Of a stretch of DNA of 64,000 bases, positions 63,705 through 64,000 are shown piece by piece. How positions within the stretch are numbered: the stretch's first letter is position 1; the number at the start of each line of letters is the position of its first letter. Both the position numbers and the translations under genes were made by a program. Origin of the DNA: Nakamurella alba (GTDB taxonomy: Bacteria; Actinomycetota; Actinomycetes; Mycobacteriales; Nakamurellaceae). Below the pieces are notes generated by a model. That model was not told the origin of the DNA and searched no databases. It worked only from the letters and a program-made list of their open reading frames with translations. The stretch covers positions 62,001 to 126,000 of the forward strand of contig NZ_WLYK01000002.1 in the NCBI RefSeq assembly GCF_009707545.1. Reading direction: 5' to 3'.

Positions 63705-64000
63705 TCAGGCCGGCACGGCACCGGTCTCCAGCAGGGTCTTGAGGTCGGAGAGCAGTTCCGGCCACCCGCCGCTGATCATCCCGCGCAGTTCGCCGTCGGC
63801 GTCCAGGTCGTCGTGCACGACCGTCAGCTTCACCTTGCCGTCCAGCTGCTCGATCTCGAAGGTGACCTTCGACCGCGGCTGTGCGAACAGCCGGGCCCGC
63901 TGGTCCTCGGGCATGTCGACCGTGGCGGCGAACTCGGGTGTCATCGTGTGGAAGGTGTACGAGAGCCGGTGCGGCGGTTCGGAGATCAGCACGACCTGCT
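63705..64000 (-). CDS. SRPBCC/AHSA1 domain protein (partial)
   Basis: The C-terminal 98 codons are present; the N-terminus lies beyond the right edge. VLISEPPHRLSYTFHTMTPE, RSKVTFEIEQLDGKVKLTVV and GMISGGWPELLSDLKTLLET match the end of AHSA1-type SRPBCC proteins, which bind hydrophobic ligands. They are often paired with an ArsR repressor, which would be outside the window. It is convergent with the methyltransferase gene. Confidence 0.88.
   Translation of the reverse strand, partial: QVVLISEPPHRLSYTFHTMTPEFAATVDMPEDQRARLFAQPRSKVTFEIEQLDGKVKLTVVHDDLDADGELRGMISGGWPELLSDLKTLLETGAVPA

Overview
The window is very G+C-rich (about 70% by eye), with almost every third codon position G or C. Its gene order is actinobacterial: infC-rpmI-rplT-tsnR, mihF-gmk-rpoZ-coaBC-metK-priA-fmt-rsmB-rpe-rib, then manA-tobH-manB-DUF3499-zincin-whiB2-fbiA-fbiB as in mycobacteria. 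Coenzyme F420 genes, a WhiB regulator, an actinobacterial integration host factor, a helicase-dead PriA and probable leaderless promoters fit a free-living actinobacterium outside Streptomyces, perhaps near Nakamurella or Frankineae. That genus-level guess is weak.

Layout. 1-3.1 kb: the start of a possible iron-regulated oxygenase, then a lone GmrSD-type (DUF262/DUF1524) defence protein. 3.1-5.9 kb: the translation cluster infC-rpmI-rplT-tsnR with a long leader. 6-7.3 kb: a DMT-type membrane protein and a DUF1844 protein. 7.3-18 kb: a long leftward run fmt-rsmB-rpe-ribE-ribBA-ribH-PH protein-lrgA-lrgB-SWIM/SNF2 helicase, mostly coupled by 1-4 base overlaps. 18-19.4 kb: a GNAT acetyltransferase and a structured repeat array. 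19.4-26.2 kb: priA, metK, coaBC, rpoZ, gmk, mihF. 26.5-31 kb: biotin carboxylase, APC permease, manA. 31-36.5 kb: tobH, a Trm112-like protein, manB, DUF3499, a degenerate zincin and whiB2. 37-40.8 kb: site-2 protease, fbiA, fbiB and a Nudix protein. 41-57.3 kb: an accessory surface-glycan region. It holds a flavin hydroxylase-family protein, a methyltransferase, a GtrB-like glycosyltransferase, an epimerase, two tandem paralogous GT-C-like membrane proteins, GtrA, a GT2, half of a sugar ABC importer, a GH76 mannanase and two GT4 enzymes. 57.3-62.8 kb: NDP-sugar pyrophosphorylases (manC-like, rmlA), a WbbL-like glycosyltransferase and a DUF2142 membrane protein. A methyltransferase and a partial SRPBCC protein end the window.

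How the genes work together: manA, manB and the manC-like gene would supply activated mannose, and rmlA starts dTDP-rhamnose. These feed the glycosyltransferases, and the GtrA/GtrB/GT-C set would decorate a surface glycan outside the membrane.

The most unusual material is non-coding. Four copies of a 37-bp element (GGGACC-N25-GGTCCC) occur only between convergent genes. Two copies of an 81-bp element have exactly the same spacing. A 126-bp-period array carries a 16-nt hairpin with covarying stem pairs, also found just after both flanking stop codons. A second convergent gap holds a 94-bp-period array. The last codons plus stop of a methyltransferase are present three times in tandem. Two genes appear to start at non-standard codons: infC at AUC and fmt at CUG.
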